Below, one piece after another: positions 1 through 11,168 of a stretch of DNA of 64,000 bases. How positions within the stretch are numbered: position 1 is the stretch's first letter; each line of letters begins with the position of its first letter. The notes under the pieces were generated by a model, which was not told the DNA's origin, searched no databases, and worked only from the letters and a program-made list of their open reading frames with translations. This DNA is from Corynespora cassiicola (lineage: Eukaryota > Ascomycota > Dothideomycetes > Pleosporales > Corynesporascaceae): NCBI GenBank assembly GCA_022059125.1, contig JAEUWY010000013.1, positions 248,001 to 312,000 on the forward strand, read 5' to 3'. The translations under genes were made by a program, and so were the position numbers.

Positions 1-298
1 TACTGGAAGGTCAAAGGCAAAACGTAGTTCAGGCGGTCCTTAGATGGCGTTCTGATATACTGAAAATCTTGAAGACCTGGTGGTAGTGCGCTATTTGGCC
101 GTAAGAGCGCTCTTGCTCTCATGCATGAAACATTGGGGTCTTGAACATGAAGTGGAATCAAAGTAGTCAATAACATGAACTGGGTACTCTATCCAGATGC
201 GTGGTATACAAGTTGTGCCGTATGTACCCCTCCCCCGAAAAAAAACCCAAACCCAACGCCATCATCCACGTGAATCATTGCAAATTTCGACAAGGCGC

Positions 299-1120
299 CT
301 ACTTCAAGGCCTCCACGAACAGGTCGCGCATTCCTTTTAGGAATGCTGCAAGGTCCCTTGTCTCATTCAGTCTGTCCAGCACACCCTCCACATCTTCCCT
401 CTCCACCTTTGGCCTGTATTCCAACACCTTGTATTCCCGGTCGCTAGTGTCCAGTTCAAACCAGGCTTCCTTATCCCACTCCTTGTCGCTCACCCCAGTG
501 TACACAAATTTAAGACGATCCGCCTTGCCCAGACCTTCGATTCTGAGCCCAAGGTAGCTCTCCCAGAACTCGAGCTCTGGCTCATTGTAGCGGGATTGGC
601 CATCGAGGTATCGTCGATGCTTAAGCTGTGCTTCGCGGCGGGCAGAAATTGATTTCTGGACTTCGACAATTTGCGACTTCAAAGCGTCACGATGGGCCAG
701 GCGCTCGTCGCGCTGTACGGTGAGGGTCGAGATTGCGACATGCATCTCGCTGGTCTCTGCGGATTCTTTGGCGACCGTTTGGCTGTGCTGGGTTTGCTTG
801 AGCTCGAGGATCTCGATATCGCGTTTTTTCATACGTTGGTCCTCTATAGTAATTTGTTAACAAAATTCAATCTCGCATGGTTGACAAAGTGAATACGTAC
901 CCTGGACTTCTGCCACGTTCATCCGAAACTGATTTCGCTCTTCGAGCACTCGTCTCCGGCCTTTCTCGATGAAGTCGTCGAACCGTGCCGTGAATTGGTT
1001 CATGCGGCTTCGCAGATCGTCGAATCCGAAGTTGATAGTGGGCAGCTGATCCGCCATGCTGGGGGCATCGTGTGAAGAGGCGCGCATACTGGCGCTGAGT
1101 GATGGTTCAAAAGTGGTCAT
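299..1120 (-). CDS. spc25: Kinetochore protein Spc25
   Basis: Two exons, 1120-901 and 843-299, joined across a 57-nt intron (donor GTACGT, acceptor TATAG, phase 1), giving 254 aa. Spc25 is a subunit of the Ndc80 complex that links kinetochores to spindle microtubules. The N-terminal part contains INFGFDDLRSRMNQF and the strongly conserved EERNQFRMNVAEVQ run; a charged coiled coil follows (about residues 60-155), then a C-terminal globular RWD-like domain with LKFVYTGV-type strands. The start at 1120 (MTTFEPSLS) matches the usual short fungal leader; longer upstream reading in this frame is leader sequence. The gene is head to head with the Rrn6-like gene, sharing a 404-bp intergenic region. 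Recognition is from family memory, not a search. Confidence 0.93.
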
Positions 1121-1524
1121 GGTTGCGGGCGCGCGGCGTGCGACACTATATAAGCAAGATGGCTGCAATAATCTCTGCGTGCTTGATTGGAAAATAGTAA
1201 GGTGCGAGGGCGCCGAATGTGTGACGTGGTGGGCAGTCGATAAGCTGGGGATCGAGTTGTTTTGGGTGAATGGTTGCGAGGGTAAACAAACCGGGATAAT
1301 ATCGGGCGGGGAGCGGAAGGTCTGCACGTGATAAGGCGCTTCAGGATTAGCGTGAAAGGGTTTCCCAGGCCCCACCGCGACTTTTCCATGGCTCGCGTCC
1401 CATGACCTTTAAAAGCGCGGATTTCGAGAAACGTGTCAGATTCACCGTGCCACTTTTGTCTGATCAGAAACTATGCTACTATCGTGTGGATGGGCTTCGG
1501 AACGATCGCTTTTACTGAAACCAA
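1121..1524. promoter_or_regulatory. Bidirectional promoter region spc25/rrn6
   Basis: These 404 bp separate the divergent starts of the Spc25 and Rrn6 genes and contain no open frame I can support. A TATA-like element, CTTATATAG on the minus strand (1146-1154), lies about 26-34 nt upstream of the Spc25 ATG, which is very close for a fungal TATA and implies a short leader if used. No equivalent element was seen on the Rrn6 side. Confidence 0.45.
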
Positions 1525-4500
1525 ATGGCTGATTCCACCCTCAACTACGGCCATTTTGGGCAAGCTACTTACCGCTTGGAAAACAGCGATTGGAGTTTTA
1601 CAAGACAGACCAGAGGGGATTCATTGAAACCGTTGGGCACCTGGTCCTCTACCCTTTCCCCGACCGTTCATTTCGAAACCACGCAAGATGCTGCAGCACC
1701 GCGGAGTACCCAGCGAGCCGCAAGGAAGCTTGCCCGCCAGTTCCCTCATCTCGCCGCGGCCGCCGATATCCTCCACGAAGACGCTATTGTTTCTGCCGCA
1801 GCCACCTCTACAACAGCTTCGTATGATCCTTCTATTGGCGACTTACTCTCTTTTGGGTCCATTGCGCTTGACGGTCACTTTTGGCACCCCAGACGCGTAG
1901 CCGCCCTGGCAACTGGCGAAGGCGGCAATATACTTCGGTTGGTGCTTCTTCAGCGAGAGAGACAAGGATGGGAGGGTGATAAATCAGTATGGATCGAGGG
2001 GCCAACTTTGGCAGAAAGCGAGAGTGGATACTGGAACGAAGATGCTACTGCGATTCAACAAGTTTGCTTCGCTCAATCTGAAGACCGAAGTTCGTTTCTC
2101 GCCGTTCGATTGCTCCAGCGGACTGTCCTATTTCGCCCTACCTACTACCACCGCCGTAAACCCGCGTGTCAATCCAAGTACTACCGGCTCCCTCCGTCTA
2201 CCATCGACCTCCGTCCGATCCTCCGTATTGACATTGGGCAAACCGGCGGCGCACCACATGCCGACGTAGCCTTCAATCCCGATTTTCAACGGCAGTTCGC
2301 TATCATAGATCAGAAGGGGGCGTGGTCTGTGTGGGATATCGAGGATGGACAAAGACGAGGGAAATACTCCGTCGCTCGCGTTGTACATGGGACGATCCAA
2401 AATTCAAGATCCGAACCCAGGACAACCTCTGAAAAGAGCGCTCGAGAGGACGGTTGGGCAAGATTGTCATGGGTTGGGGACACCAGCACACTCGCAGTTT
2501 GTAACCGGAGGGAACTCGCGGTTTTCAACATTAAGAGTGGTTCACCAACACCACTGAGATGCACAAGGCTCATTTCCAAACGTTCGCCAAACTGGATACT
2601 GGACTTGAAGAGACACCCACGGAGGAAAGATCAGTTCTTTGTGCTGACCTCAAAGCGTCTATTCCTATTGGGCGTGACGTGCATGGGCGATGTAGTGGAA
2701 AGCGCACGGGCAGCAGTAGGCACGCACATCCTTCTATCGTGGAGGCATTTCCGGGATTACGAAGACACTTCACTTCAGCTTTGTCCATATATAACTTCTG
2801 ATCAAGGTAAGGGTTATGTGCTCTCGAAATGTGTACGTTGTTAACTTGAATAGAAACCTATGTCGTTGTCCATTCCAAATTCAACTCCGTAACGACCGTT
2901 TTCACGTTCCTTGAAGATGATTCAGGCGCAACAACATCCAAGGCTGACCCAGTGCTTCTCAATTTGGAGGGTGGACTATCGAACCCCACCACTCAGAGCC
3001 CACGCATCACCAAATTGCATGTCGAGCAACTCCAGTTCGATGGGCATGAGCGCGAAACGACCGTTGGCCCTGGTCGTATGTATATGGCGAACAACGTCAA
3101 GTTCTTTCGTGTGATTGCGTTTTCTGCGGACCGTAGCGTCCACCAACTCTTGCTTTATTCCTACGAACCGAGCATGAAAGGGCCCCCGCAAATGTTTGTC
3201 GCGCTTACGATATGGAACAAGATAATACATCCGCGCCGCACCGTCCCTGCGACTGAAGAGCGCGTGTCTGATGTTGATATCGTGGATTCAGAGGGATTAG
3301 ACTATCCTCAAGTTCCAACTTTCAAGAGTCCACTTCATCCACCAAGGCATGCCAGAGGCCACGGTTCGAAGAGCTATCGATCTGCGACCAACTACGCTTT
3401 TTTGTATCGTGCCCTAGCAGATACCACTCACAATATTGCTGTTGAGGAAACAGTGGATGTCGCCGAAGTTCTTGCAAAGGCGAAAAAGATGTTGGTAGAA
3501 TTTGTGGATGTGGATGATATCCCTATAGGCACGTTGTAAGTTTGGCATTTCTCCACTCATATTGACATCACTGACACGGGTAGAATTGAAATTGCCGGAC
3601 GAAGTCTGCTTGTCTCCGATGTTGATGAAGCATCTTCCAAGTTACAAGAGATCTTTCCACAGGAAGCTCACAGCGATATCCGAGCGCTTCAATCAATTGC
3701 ATCTCGGCATGTCATTGGCTTGAATACCGCCGACAGTCCAGCATCGCCGACAATCGCCTCTCTTTATGATGTGATCCTTCAGACATGGGTCGCTTCTCTG
3801 CCTCGGCATATTCCAATCTCTATCCGCCAAAGAAAAGAACGTCTTGCACGGCGTATAGCCGCCGAGGTCATACTGGCCAGCAGTCGGATACGCGAACCGG
3901 AGTTTCGCATTTCATCACATTATGGGCTCAATCAAGACGGCGCTGTAGTTTCTCTACCCACACCTCCTGCTTCAGAAGGCCTGTGGCCCTCTTCGCAGCC
4001 AAGCTCCTCCATTCTGCCTTCAAGCTCGCTCCCTTCCACCCCGACCACGCCTCACGTTCCCACCGCTATGGATCCACTTTCGCGTCTAAGCAAGCACCTC
4101 AAGGTGGTGAAACAGAGTGAACCACTCCATTCGAGCATCTCTCAAATCCTATCTCATTGGCAATTTGGCAGCGACCCTAGTGCTTATGACTGGAAGGCAA
4201 TTGAACGTTCAATCGATGATGAACTCGAGCTAGAGGAAGAAGGAAGCCAAGCCAAACGCGAGAAGGTCAAGCGCAAGAGAGAAAGGCTGGAGAAAAGGCA
4301 ACGCAGAGAGGACGAATTGATGAGGGAGAAGACAACGAGTCAGTCGCAATTCCCACGGAGCTCACCTGGCCCATTCCTTGGTGCTCCGAGCATGTTGAGC
4401 AGCCAGCCACAGTCGCAAGGCCAACCCCAGGATTTGCCAGGTGGGTTTGTCGTGCAAAGTCAAGTAGAGCCTGGCAAGCATGGCGGCCGGCCGGCCAAGA

Positions 4501-4535
4501 AAAAGAAACTAAAGAGTAGGATGAGTGGGTTCTAA
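1525..4535 (+). CDS. rrn6: RNA polymerase I-specific initiation factor Rrn6-like
   Basis: Three exons, 1525-2806, 2854-3535 and 3584-4535, with introns of 47 and 48 nt (GTAAGG..TAG, GTAAGT..TAG) whose phases match, give 971 aa. Rrn6 is the beta-propeller subunit of the yeast core factor that recruits RNA polymerase I to rDNA. The N-terminus starts with a LNYGHFGQATY block typical of fungal Rrn6-like proteins. The middle has repeated beta-propeller-like hydrophobic strands (VAFNPDFQRQFAIIDQKGAWSVWD, WILDLKRHP). The C-terminus is low-complexity and charged and ends in a Gly-Arg-Pro-Ala-Lys-rich tail (GGRPAKKKKLKSRMSGF), a conserved hallmark of this family. The assignment rests on these end motifs and on length. 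Confidence 0.88.
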
Positions 4536-4992
4536 CTTTGCTGTTCTTCGCGATCACAGCCGCAATTGTGGCATTGCTATGTATTTAGATATACCAGTTC
4601 ACCTTTTAATCTAGCGACATTGATTCCCACTGACCTGTGCCGCCTTCAATGCTAGCGAGCCATGTGAGCAAAACGAGCTCATACGGCCGATGTCCCTCTC
4701 AGTACCCACAGCATCCCGACACTCCGCCTGCATCTCGAAAAGCAAAGTGCGACGCGTTGGCGGATGACGGCATGCCGACCGCCAGGTGGGGCTCTGGCGG
4801 GGTACGCAGTTTCACGACCTCGCGATGCCCCTCCCAGCGGATCCGACCCGGTCGCCCTACATATCTTCAGTCACGCCAACTCACCTGAGGCCCACCTGCT
4901 CATCCCAGCACCTCCTGATTCCTCTCAGCTGAGTACTTTGAACATCTCTCATCTAGATTTTGCGATCCTCTGTGATACCATTGCTCATCAAC
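4536..4992. other. Intergenic region, rrn6 to DUF3237 gene
   Basis: 457 bp holding the Rrn6 3' end and the upstream region of the DUF3237 gene. It is fairly GC-rich around 4740-4860. Short open frames are present but show no recognisable protein and no splice-supported extension. Confidence 0.4.
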
Positions 4993-5659
4993 ATGACTGG
5001 ATTCCCGACGCTTCAGCCGGCGTTTACTGTGCGTGTGGATATCGATGCGCCGCTTGCGGTGGGTGCGCAGGCGGGGTCTCCACTTGTGGTGGTGCCGATG
5101 CTGAGTGGGACTGTTAAGAGTGAGCCGGGGTTTGAGCCGGCCTTGGATGCGGAGCTGTGAGTTTTTGTTCATTTACTTGTTTTCGGTGAGAAGGATTGTG
5201 GTGAATGGGATAGCTAAAGTTTTGCAATGGAAGACCCGGCTGATGATCTGCTAGACACGGCGTTGGATATGACTACATCCACAATGATGCGGATGGAGGG
5301 AACATGCGGCTAGATGTTAGGAGTCAGGTCAAGTCAGTTGCTTCAGAATTGCAATCTTCGATGCCTTTGTAAAGCTTATATCCCTATGCAGGACCCAAGA
5401 CGGAGCTATCCTGGCTATGTATTACAAGGGCACTGTCAAGCTCACCGCAGGCGTTCAAGCGCTGCTTTCCGGAAAGCCCGATGCGAAGACAACAGACTAT
5501 GGCGATTCTTTTGTGACGTTTACCTTCGAGACTGGAAGTGAGAAGTACAAAGAGCTTGAGAATGGGACTTACGTGGCCGCGGGTCACTTTGTGAAAGAGC
5601 CGGGACAAAAGGGACTGATCGTTGAGTACAAGGTCAGCAAGGCTGTATATAAGGGGTAG
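4993..5659 (+). CDS. DUF3237 (UPF0311) family protein
   Basis: Three exons, 4993-5156, 5255-5332 and 5392-5659. The introns are 98 nt (GTGAGT..CTAG) and 59 nt (GTCAGT..GCAG); phases agree and give 169 aa. The protein is a small single-domain beta-barrel of the DUF3237 family, whose function is not established. Visible family features are the opening PTLQPAFTVRVDI strand, a central GAILAMYYKGTVKL strand pair, FTFETGSEKYKELENGTYVA and a C-terminal LIVEYKVSKAVYKG strand. An in-frame ATG 33 nt upstream (4960) would add a few hydrophobic residues; 4993 is preferred because the family starts shortly before the first strand. No neighbour suggests a pathway. Confidence 0.82.
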
Positions 5660-6052
5660 GTATCATCCAAGTAAGTTTCGGTGTTTCGATCGTGTGGTTA
5701 GTTGTAATTCTGGAACCAGGAGTCCTAGTACTGACCTTTCTCCAGTGATACTACGGCTAGTCTAGCTAGAATGAAGCTGTGACGGGCACTCAAGTAATGA
5801 ATATACGTTGGCCGCCACAGGCAATTGCATTTTAACAAATCTGCCACGAGCGACAAAATTCTGACCAGGTTTCATTTTTGACTAGTAGCTAATGCAATGT
5901 GTGTGCGTTTTGTCAAAATATGATGCAAGCGCACGTGCTTCTTTCACCAGCTTTGAGGAACATTGCGTTTGCTGAGGAATCGCTGACCAAGATAGCAACA
6001 CCGTAGAATCGCTCGGCTGGAACTCCTTTAATCAGCACGCTCCGAAACTGCA
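5660..6052. other. Intergenic region before orphan gene block
   Basis: 393 bp without a supported gene; moderately AT-rich. It marks the change from conserved genes to the orphan block. Confidence 0.4.
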
Positions 6053-7251
6053 ATGGCTTGGATAAGCTTTTCTGACAGCGAAGATTCTGCTCATGATACA
6101 AAAAGCTCATGGGAGCAGACACCAACCGTAACCAACAAGATGCTCCCTCTAAATAAGCCCCGAGTCGCAAATAACACAAAACAATCTACACAAAACACAG
6201 TCTCATCGACACAAAATAGTCACGCGTTTGACGAGATCCAAGCTTATGCGCAGAAGGACTTCCCGACAGAGTTCGCTGCTATCACCAGTAGAAAAGGGCA
6301 CCACACGACAGGGCTTCGCGACCTGCAGGGATTTGGTCATAGAATCGTCATTCAAATCGGCTACTATGATGTGTTGAAGTCTGGAAATCAACTCTATTCG
6401 ATCGCACCCAGTGGGCAACATCGTCACTTCACTGGAAAGGTAGGCGCGCAGCTTGTACCGGTAGAATTCGATCAGAAGTGGAACAACTTCCGGCACACTT
6501 CGCCTTTCGCCTGGGCTGTTCAATCGACTAGACGTCACAAGGCTCGATACGAAGAATCCAACAAGCAGCTTGCCATCTTCACGAATTTTATACACCTCAT
6601 TATTGGGAATACCTCACAACTCTACAGCCCAGATGGGACCGCCGTGCTTCCTGCTCTCGAAAATATCTGCAACGGGGTTCACCAAGCTGTCATTGAGCTA
6701 GGTTGACGCGAAAATCAGCAGATCTCCATCAAGAGGCCCAAACAGCCCTTGCAAATCTCACAAAAGGCTTCTAATAAGAAGGTCAGGACTCGTTCTCAGA
6801 CAGAATCAGTAAATCCTAAAGTCAGAAAGCTCATGGAGGAGGCCGAATATGCTCCTATCGAGGCTTCCAGGACCAAGACTTCAGATGAGGAGGTCGAGGA
6901 TTCGGCTGTTGACGTTCATGCTTCAGGTATCAACTATGATGTCCCTGATTCTCCGATCCTAGGAATCATTCCAGGCTCATCTAGGTCATCTCCAGGCTCT
7001 TCAAAGCGCAGATATACTTCTGTCGAGAGCAACTCCCACTACAACAAGGCACAGCGTACTTACTACTTTATATCAAGATAATGATTAATAACTAATATTC
7101 TCATAGAAATATCTGAGCAACAGACCACTCATGGATGGAAACGGGAGCGAAGAATGCCGAAGCAGAGACCGAGAAGATGCGCAAGGAGATGGGTTCGTAC
7201 AAGCAGAGATTAGAGGCTATACAGGCGTTTCTGGGCGTTAATGTCGGATGA
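6053..7251 (+). CDS. Orphan gene A, globular plus coiled-coil protein (structure uncertain)
   Basis: I do not recognise this protein. A single long frame runs from 6053 through 7081 except for an in-frame TGA at 6704-6706. A 42-nt intron at 6677-6718 (GTTCAC..ATCAG, phase 0 both sides) would remove that stop. A second intron, about 7056-7123, would join an exon coding a Lys/Glu-rich coiled coil (AEAETEKMRKEMGSYKQRLEAI) ending at 7251, for about 362 aa in all. The N-terminus is Ser/Thr/Gln-rich, then a probable folded part begins with AYAQKDFPTEF. Residues after the first intron are basic and acidic low complexity (KKVRTRSQTES). It shares the Y-x-Q-x-DFP-x-x-F opening and the coiled-coil tail with orphan gene B, so the two are probably paralogues. 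The alternative is a nonsense-mutated pseudogene. Confidence 0.5.
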
Positions 7252-7844
7252 TACTGAAAGTGTCTTAGGATCACTGAGCTGGAAGTATATGACATCAACA
7301 AGGACGGATGGTGGACATCATTGGAGGACAAGTGCTTGTTTGAAGACGGCTGTTATCGAGCCATCACTCAGCTTTTTATTTAACAAACCCTCCTGCTTGG
7401 CTAATATTTTTGCTCACAAAGCCGTTTTTGTGAAGTGCGACCCAACATCTTTACGTTGGGAAGTCATGAATCGCGGCACTTGAATCCGCCTATGATACCG
7501 CCTATACCGTGTCCTTTGCAAGTTTTCAAAGACTCGGATTCGCCATAATCTTGTGCTTGTTTCATATGAAACTTGTCAATCAAAGGCTAAAACGAGCGAA
7601 GTGAGTGAAATCGCATGGTCATGTCAAAAAGTTTTCGTCTCTGTTAACCTCTTTCGCTCTACCCACCGTTTTCCTCTCAAAAACGTCCCGACACACACGT
7701 CACACTCTAAATTCCTTCCAAACTCTACGAAATTGTTAGTGACTGAGCCTTACATGCACTGGTCTTGCTTTTGGGATCTCTGTTCCACCATTCTCTGATC
7801 ATATCAGCCACGGGTAGGCAAAGCCAACACACCGACCGCTCAAG
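7252..7844. other. Intergenic region between orphan genes A and B
   Basis: 593 bp; only short frames on either strand, none with recognisable content. The sequence just before 7845 is rich in short C/T tracts, as in fungal 5' leaders. Confidence 0.4.
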
Positions 7845-8706
7845 ATGTTGGACAAAACATCCATCATTTCGTACTCTCAGGCCGACTTCCCCCAGTCCTT
7901 TGACAGCCTTCCTGACCTTAAGGTCTATGATTTTGGCTTTTGCTACGAAAAATATGTGGTCAAAGTGGGAACTATCAGCACCAACCAATCAGCTCGGGGC
8001 GTGTATGCGTTCACAGGATCTGGAGATTATGCCACCTTCCACGAAGGTCTGAATCCACACGGCCGCCTCATTGACCAAATCCAGGAGATCAGGTTCAACT
8101 ATCCCTCTTCGAGCATTTTTGGAGTGCTTGCCAGGCCGTTTCCTAAGACACTGAAGGAGCCAAAAATGCCAAGGTTCTCCCCAACGAAACTAAAAGCACG
8201 ACCCGGGCTTCCAATGGGGACATTCCGAGGAAGCTGAATCGCCCTCCGAAGATTCTGATTTGAATTTTGTATCCAGCAAAACTAGCACCTGGACTCTTCC
8301 TATGCGCCCCCGCAAAGAGAGCAAACCAAGCTTCACGCCTGAGCCTGAGTCAGAAACTATGCTGAGCAGATTCTCCCAGTTCTTGGACGAGGAATATCAA
8401 GAGCTCAAGGCCTGTATTCTCGCAGCAATAACAGAGAAACTTCGAGAGGCCGAAGACGCTCACGAGGAAACCTCGATTTATATTCAAAAGCTCGAAAAGA
8501 AGTACAACGCCGAGGTGGAGAGACGTAGGGAAGTCGAAAAGTTTACTAAGGCCTACATTTTGAAGAATAAGCAGATGGAGAAGTCCCTCTTTGATGCTAA
8601 CATCAAATTGACGGAAGCTAAGAAGCGTATCAGGGATGCCAAGGTGGCTACGTCCATGGCGAGTGAGCGGATGGATATGGCTAAAAAGCAGATTAAAGAG
8701 GTGTAG
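7845..8706 (+). CDS. Orphan gene B, globular plus coiled-coil protein (frame break)
   Basis: Unrecognised. One frame opens at ATG 7845 and ends at 8237. A second, offset frame is open from 8194 to 8706 and codes for an acidic linker (EEAESPSEDSD) and a long coiled coil (residues such as EVERRREVEKFTKAYILKNK, then a Lys/Ala/Asp-rich heptad stretch to KKQIKEV). A 73-nt intron at 8124-8196 (GTGCTT..AAAAG) would join them in phase 0 to give 262 aa, but both splice sites are weak, so a real frameshift is possible. The opening YSQADFPQSF resembles AYAQKDFPTEF of gene A at the same place, and the following beta-rich segment (YVVKVGTIS..GVYAFTGSGDYATFHEG) aligns loosely with that of gene A. Confidence 0.5.
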
Positions 8707-9488
8707 AATGAGAATAACTCTATTCTTTCGACGGTACAGAATGATATGGGGAGCAACATATAATGAGTCCATTCCGGTAGTCTGAGGGGGGGATTTGCGC
8801 GAATCACGGGTTTTATCGGTGAAGTTTACTTTATAAGAGGTGAAATCATCACGAGACCTTGTGTTCATGATGATTGACATCCAAAAGACTTAGCTCGATT
8901 TGATCTTCGCGAGTTTCCTAGAGTCCTGTGGTTCAATTGCATGCTATGTATCGTTCACGTGCACGCGTACTCCACGAAAATTTTAATTAATTTTATAAAG
9001 ACTCGAGAAGTTCTTTAAGCAATTTTCGAGCCAATATGTCTTATAATTTACTACATCCTTGATTAGCATGTCTCTAATACGTGCAAAACTTCATAATAGG
9101 CATTCTTTATGTCCCTTCCTCTGGCCGTCGCGTTTTTCATTTGTTACGGCATGAGCCATGTCTTCTACAGGAAATCACTACAAGCTAAAGTAGCGAACTC
9201 AATCCTGCCCATATATAAGCTAAGCGGTTACATGAGAAGAATGTTTGATTGGATCTTAGTATGTGCAGTACCAATGGTACGAACCAATAACGCGCCTTGG
9301 CCATGGCGTCGAGTTCACTTGTTGGGAAACTGCCTTATTCAAGTATACTAAAAACTGCTGTTTCTCCTATTTTATCAAATGTACCTTAATACTTCCTACT
9401 ATCAGAAAGGCACATTTCGGTTTTGTATCCCTGGCACAAGCCATTCGATTTGATATCTCCTTATAAAGATACCTCCTATCTTCATACA
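8707..9488. other. AT-rich intergenic region before orphan gene C
   Basis: 782 bp, visibly AT-rich around 8975-9110 (runs such as AATTTTAATTAATTTTATAAAG). No gene supported. Confidence 0.45.
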
Positions 9489-10841
9489 ATGGATTCCACC
9501 GAGTTCAAAACCTCACTCGATACCTTTGTGTCTGTCAGGTTCCCTAATACAAAGGCTTTCACGGGTATGGAATATAAAAAGCTGTCTGACGGCACCGTCG
9601 GAGTGTTCGTCGGGACTATGAGTCTTCAAACACCACATCAGGAGAGCTCATGCTCGGCAAAAGTATATGTTTTCATTCGCGATGAATGCCTTGTCTTTAG
9701 ACATCTTACTCAAGAAGGAAAATCCCATGAGGATATCCATTTGATATGCCCATTCTCTTTGATCTATAGCGGATGTGAGGGCGACGACGATTCCCTCATG
9801 CTATCTTCATTCGTCGCTTATGCTCTGATGAAAGGTGCATTGGAGGTCAGGCCCACCAGAACAATCGAATATCATAAACGAAACATTTGCCGCGCATTGC
9901 ACATACTTACTCTGCACCACAAGATAGAATTGAGGGAAGAATTCGTGGGTATGCTATGATCTCAGCATCACATGCCAGTATAGAACGGATTAGCAGTTAC
10001 AGATAAGATGATGCGCGCCCTGTTTAGGATATCTCAACTTGATGGCATTCCCGAAGTTACATCGACGACCAGTTTCCTCACCCCGCCTGGATCCACAGTT
10101 TCATCGGAAAACGAAAACCCCTCGACAAACGCTTTTGAAAATCCCCGGTGTTTCTATGATGCGGAGGTTCAGTTCGGGCTAGGTAGAAAAGAGGATGGGA
10201 AAGTCGTGCTACCCATCGAGAATATGCAAATTTGGTGATGTACACAACGGAGACGAGACAGGAGACATCGAAGCCAAGCTAAAGGAGGCCGAAGCTAGGG
10301 CTGAAAAAGCTGAGACAGAATTGGTGGAAATGAGGAGACGGAATCAAGGTATGGAGAATAACAGGTTTTCTTGTTTCCAGAAAGTGCGACAACACGTGGA
10401 AGAAATGCAAAAGGTAAACAAGAAATGTGAAAAGGCCATCAATGAACTGGTAAGAATTCTATCGTTACGATTAGTTGATTTTCCATAGCTAAGGGCTCGA
10501 CGTCTTAGTTGGCTATCACTCGCCGTGCGTTGAGATATCTTCTTCAGAATCCAAAGGCCATTGATCAAGTATTTCTCTCGATCTTGACGAGTGGGTGCTT
10601 CTTTGGAGTGGTGACGCCATTAATTGCCCTTGTAATCCTTGATATCTTGGTCCCGGACTGGTTTCGTCAGGTTACATGGTGCATATTCAGGGCTGTCATT
10701 TCTGTCCTGAACACAGGGAAAAGCCGTCTTGGAGATGTCTTCGAGAGTGAGGCAAGTCACTGGGCCAGATTGTTGCACCTTGGAAGTCTAAAAACAGACA
10801 CAAGCCTGGGACCCCCCGGCTCCAAGTCCATGCGGCTGTGA
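9489..10841 (+). CDS. Orphan gene C, coiled-coil protein with C-terminal membrane segment
   Basis: Unrecognised. Four exons fit in phase: 9489-9948, 10003-10182, 10262-10449 and 10509-10841. The introns are 54 nt (GTATGC..ACAG), 79 nt (GTAGAA..ACAG) and 59 nt (GTAAGA..TTAG), for 386 aa. The first ~155 residues look globular (EYKKLSDGTVGVFVGTM). A Ser/Thr/Pro linker follows, then a Glu/Ala/Lys-rich coiled coil (IEAKLKEAEARAEKAETELV). The last exon codes for a strongly hydrophobic segment (FFGVVTPLIALVILDILVP) near a Trp/Phe-rich edge, likely one transmembrane helix. It has the globular-then-coiled-coil layout of genes A and B, but I see no clear N-terminal sequence match. The exon at 10509 lacks any ATG of its own, so it is either this gene's last exon or non-coding. 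Confidence 0.55.
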
Positions 10842-11168
10842 TTGGATGGCGTAAGCAGGCTGAAAAGGGCAAAGGGGGGCCGAAATACGGCCGTCAAAAA
10901 TCCCCACCGTTCCGCACCCCTCAACGTCATCTGCACCCAACCTTATCTCCACAACACCAGTTTTGTTGCACAAGCTCCCTTATCCCCCACTGACTCATCC
11001 TTCTTTTTCCGATCCTGTTTTCCGGCGTACCTGCATTTAGCGCATTTCATTGGCGTTGACTGTGTTTGGCTGCCGGGCTATGAACGGATAAACACAAGTT
11101 CCGCCGCGCTGGGTGCTTAGCAAGCGCTTCTTCCAACGTTCGCTCAGAGCCGCATCCCGCCTCCTGGC
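10842..11168. promoter_or_regulatory. Upstream region of the Zn2Cys6 gene
   Basis: 327 bp between orphan gene C and the regulator start at 11169. C-rich pyrimidine tracts (10930-11010) resemble a fungal promoter or leader. No TATA box or binding-site pair stands out. Confidence 0.35.

Noticed and set aside
10344..10375. Possible 32-nt intron within gene C (GTATGG..CCAG)
   Set aside because: Too short, and removing it breaks the coiled-coil frame.
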